A DNA stretch of 9,461 nt, taken from assembly GCA_964460655.1 (NCBI GenBank), contig CAYWSH010000149.1, forward strand, positions 1 through 9,461, written 5' to 3'. Source of the DNA: CAVUAF01 sp964460655 (GTDB lineage Bacteria; Acidobacteriota; Terriglobia; Terriglobales; Acidobacteriaceae). Below the pieces are notes generated by a model. It was not told the origin of the DNA and ran no database searches. It worked only from the letters and a program-made list of their open reading frames with translations. The translations under genes were made by a program, and so were the position numbers. The first letter of the stretch is position 1, and each line of letters starts with the position of its first letter. Of the stretch, positions 8,508 to 9,461 are shown in pieces.

Positions 8508-8685
8508 TGTTCGGCATCTCCAGGCCGGCAATCTTGTGAATCCTGTCGTAGCTCAGCGCGCGTCCCGCAGGGAAGCAGGGTCGGAAGCCGCGATCGTCTC
8601 CGGCGTCCGGTATGTAGTGGGGCGGCTTGCCGCGCAGGCGCATGCCATCCTGCATGCCGCCACCGAGAATGAGAATGGCGAGGAG

Positions 8686-9461
8686 ATGAACTCGTCGCAC
8701 AAAGCGCAGCAGGAACTCGAGCAGATCGAGCAGCAGATACGGCAGCTGGAAGCGGTCGCTGGCGGTAATACCGACGCGCGGCGGCAACTGCACAAGCTGC
8801 AGGAGCAAGTCGAGCTGTTGCGCCAGCAGATCTTCGCGCACATGCACGCGTGGCGCGTCGCCGAACTGGCGCGGCATCCGCAGCGCCCGTACACGCTCGA
8901 TTACCTGGAGCGTGCATTCTCCGACTGGACCGAGATACACGGCGACCGCGCCTTCGGCGACGATCACGCGCTGGTATGCGGCTTCGCGCGGTTGCAGGGC
9001 GAAGAAGTGATGGTCATCGGCCACCAGAAGGGCCGCGACATGAAGCAACGCATCTATCGGAATTTTGCGCAAGCGAACCCGGAGGGATATCGCAAGGCGC
9101 TGCGCGCGATGCAGCTGGCGGAAAAATTCCGGCGCCCGATCATCACGCTGGTGGATACGCCGGGAGCGTATCCGGGGCTCGGCGCAGAAGAGCGCGGCCA
9201 GGCCGAGGCGATCGCGCGCAACCTGCGTGAGATGGCGCGACTCGAAGTGCCGATCATCACGATCGTCACGGGCGAGGGTGGCAGCGGCGGCGCGCTGGCC
9301 ATCGCGGTGGCGGACCGCGTCCTCATGATGCAGAACACCATCTACTCGGTCATTTCGCCGGAGGGCTGCGCCAGCATCATGTGGCGCGACCCGTCGAAGA
9401 AGGACCTCGCAGCTGAGGCCCTGCGCATCACGGCCGACGATCTGCAGAAGATGGGCATCAT
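8686..9461 (+). CDS. accA: Acetyl-CoA carboxylase carboxyltransferase subunit alpha (5' part, runs off the window)
   Basis: The first 258 codons are present, of about 320 expected. With AccD the product forms the carboxyltransferase that moves the carboxyl group from biotin carrier protein to acetyl-CoA, making malonyl-CoA for fatty acid synthesis in the cytoplasm. Family motifs are RHPQRPYTLDY, GDRAF, IGHQKGRD, NPEGYRKALR, DTPGAYPGLGAEERGQ, the glycine-rich GEGGSGGALAI and YSVISPEGCAS. Residues 1-50 form a Gln/Glu-rich coiled coil, as in E. coli AccA. The frame is open further upstream into dnaE, with GTG at 8536 and 8617, but ATG 8686 best fits the family's N-terminus. AGGAG directly abuts this ATG, too close for a normal ribosome binding site, so the start is less certain than the gene. 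The 178-nt gap after dnaE shows no terminator. Confidence 0.93.
   Translation, partial: MNSSHKAQQELEQIEQQIRQLEAVAGGNTDARRQLHKLQEQVELLRQQIFAHMHAWRVAELARHPQRPYTLDYLERAFSDWTEIHGDRAFGDDHALVCGFARLQGEEVMVIGHQKGRDMKQRIYRNFAQANPEGYRKALRAMQLAEKFRRPIITLVDTPGAYPGLGAEERGQAEAIARNLREMARLEVPIITIVTGEGGSGGALAIAVADRVLMMQNTIYSVISPEGCASIMWRDPSKKDLAAEALRITADDLQKMGI

Noticed and set aside
8508..8685. Intrinsic terminator after dnaE
   Set aside because: Only a weak 4-bp stem near 8512-8527 with no T-run.

Overview
The window reads as ordinary chromosomal DNA from a GC-rich member of the Acidobacteriota, probably an uncultured soil lineage. The best phylum marker is the secreted protein at 1938-3728. It has the architecture of the 'VWFA-related Acidobacterial domain' family: a signal peptide, an N-terminal beta module, a VWA-like fold with a D-x-x-N-T metal site, and a C-terminal TGG / YYMLGYY / RSGYF signature. 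All complete genes lie on the + strand. Codon choice looks uniform, and I see no mobile element, CRISPR array, tRNA or rRNA.

Layout. Positions 1-24 are the last codons of an upstream gene, closed by a 14-bp hairpin terminator (43-74). A two-gene phosphate uptake unit follows: a DUF47/PhoU-like accessory protein (178-792), then a PiT-family phosphate permease (835-1908). Next is the secreted VWA-like protein (1938-3728). A RibB-RibA-like riboflavin protein (3789-4952) is followed by the replicative DNA polymerase III alpha subunit dnaE (5031-8507). The 5' 258 codons of accA, the acetyl-CoA carboxylase carboxyltransferase alpha subunit, run off the right edge (8686-9461).

How the genes relate. 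Only the DUF47-PiT pair is a clear functional operon. The other genes are housekeeping or lineage genes that merely sit in tandem. VWA, ribBA and dnaE each have a candidate -10 hexamer (TAGAAT, TACAAT, TAGAAT) in the short gap before them, so each may be transcribed separately.

Points of interest. (1) The ribBA product has a C-terminal GTP cyclohydrolase II-like domain that keeps the zinc cysteines but has lost other catalytic residues, and its RibB domain has Gln in place of a metal-binding His. (2) A perfect DnaA box (TTATCCACA) lies in the 78-bp gap before dnaE. (3) DnaE retains the full set of PHP metal ligands, which suggests built-in proofreading. (4) Two genes have TAGAAT at exactly the same distance (11 nt) from ATG, implying near-leaderless transcripts. 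I found no clearly undescribed multi-gene system. The oddest single gene is ribBA.
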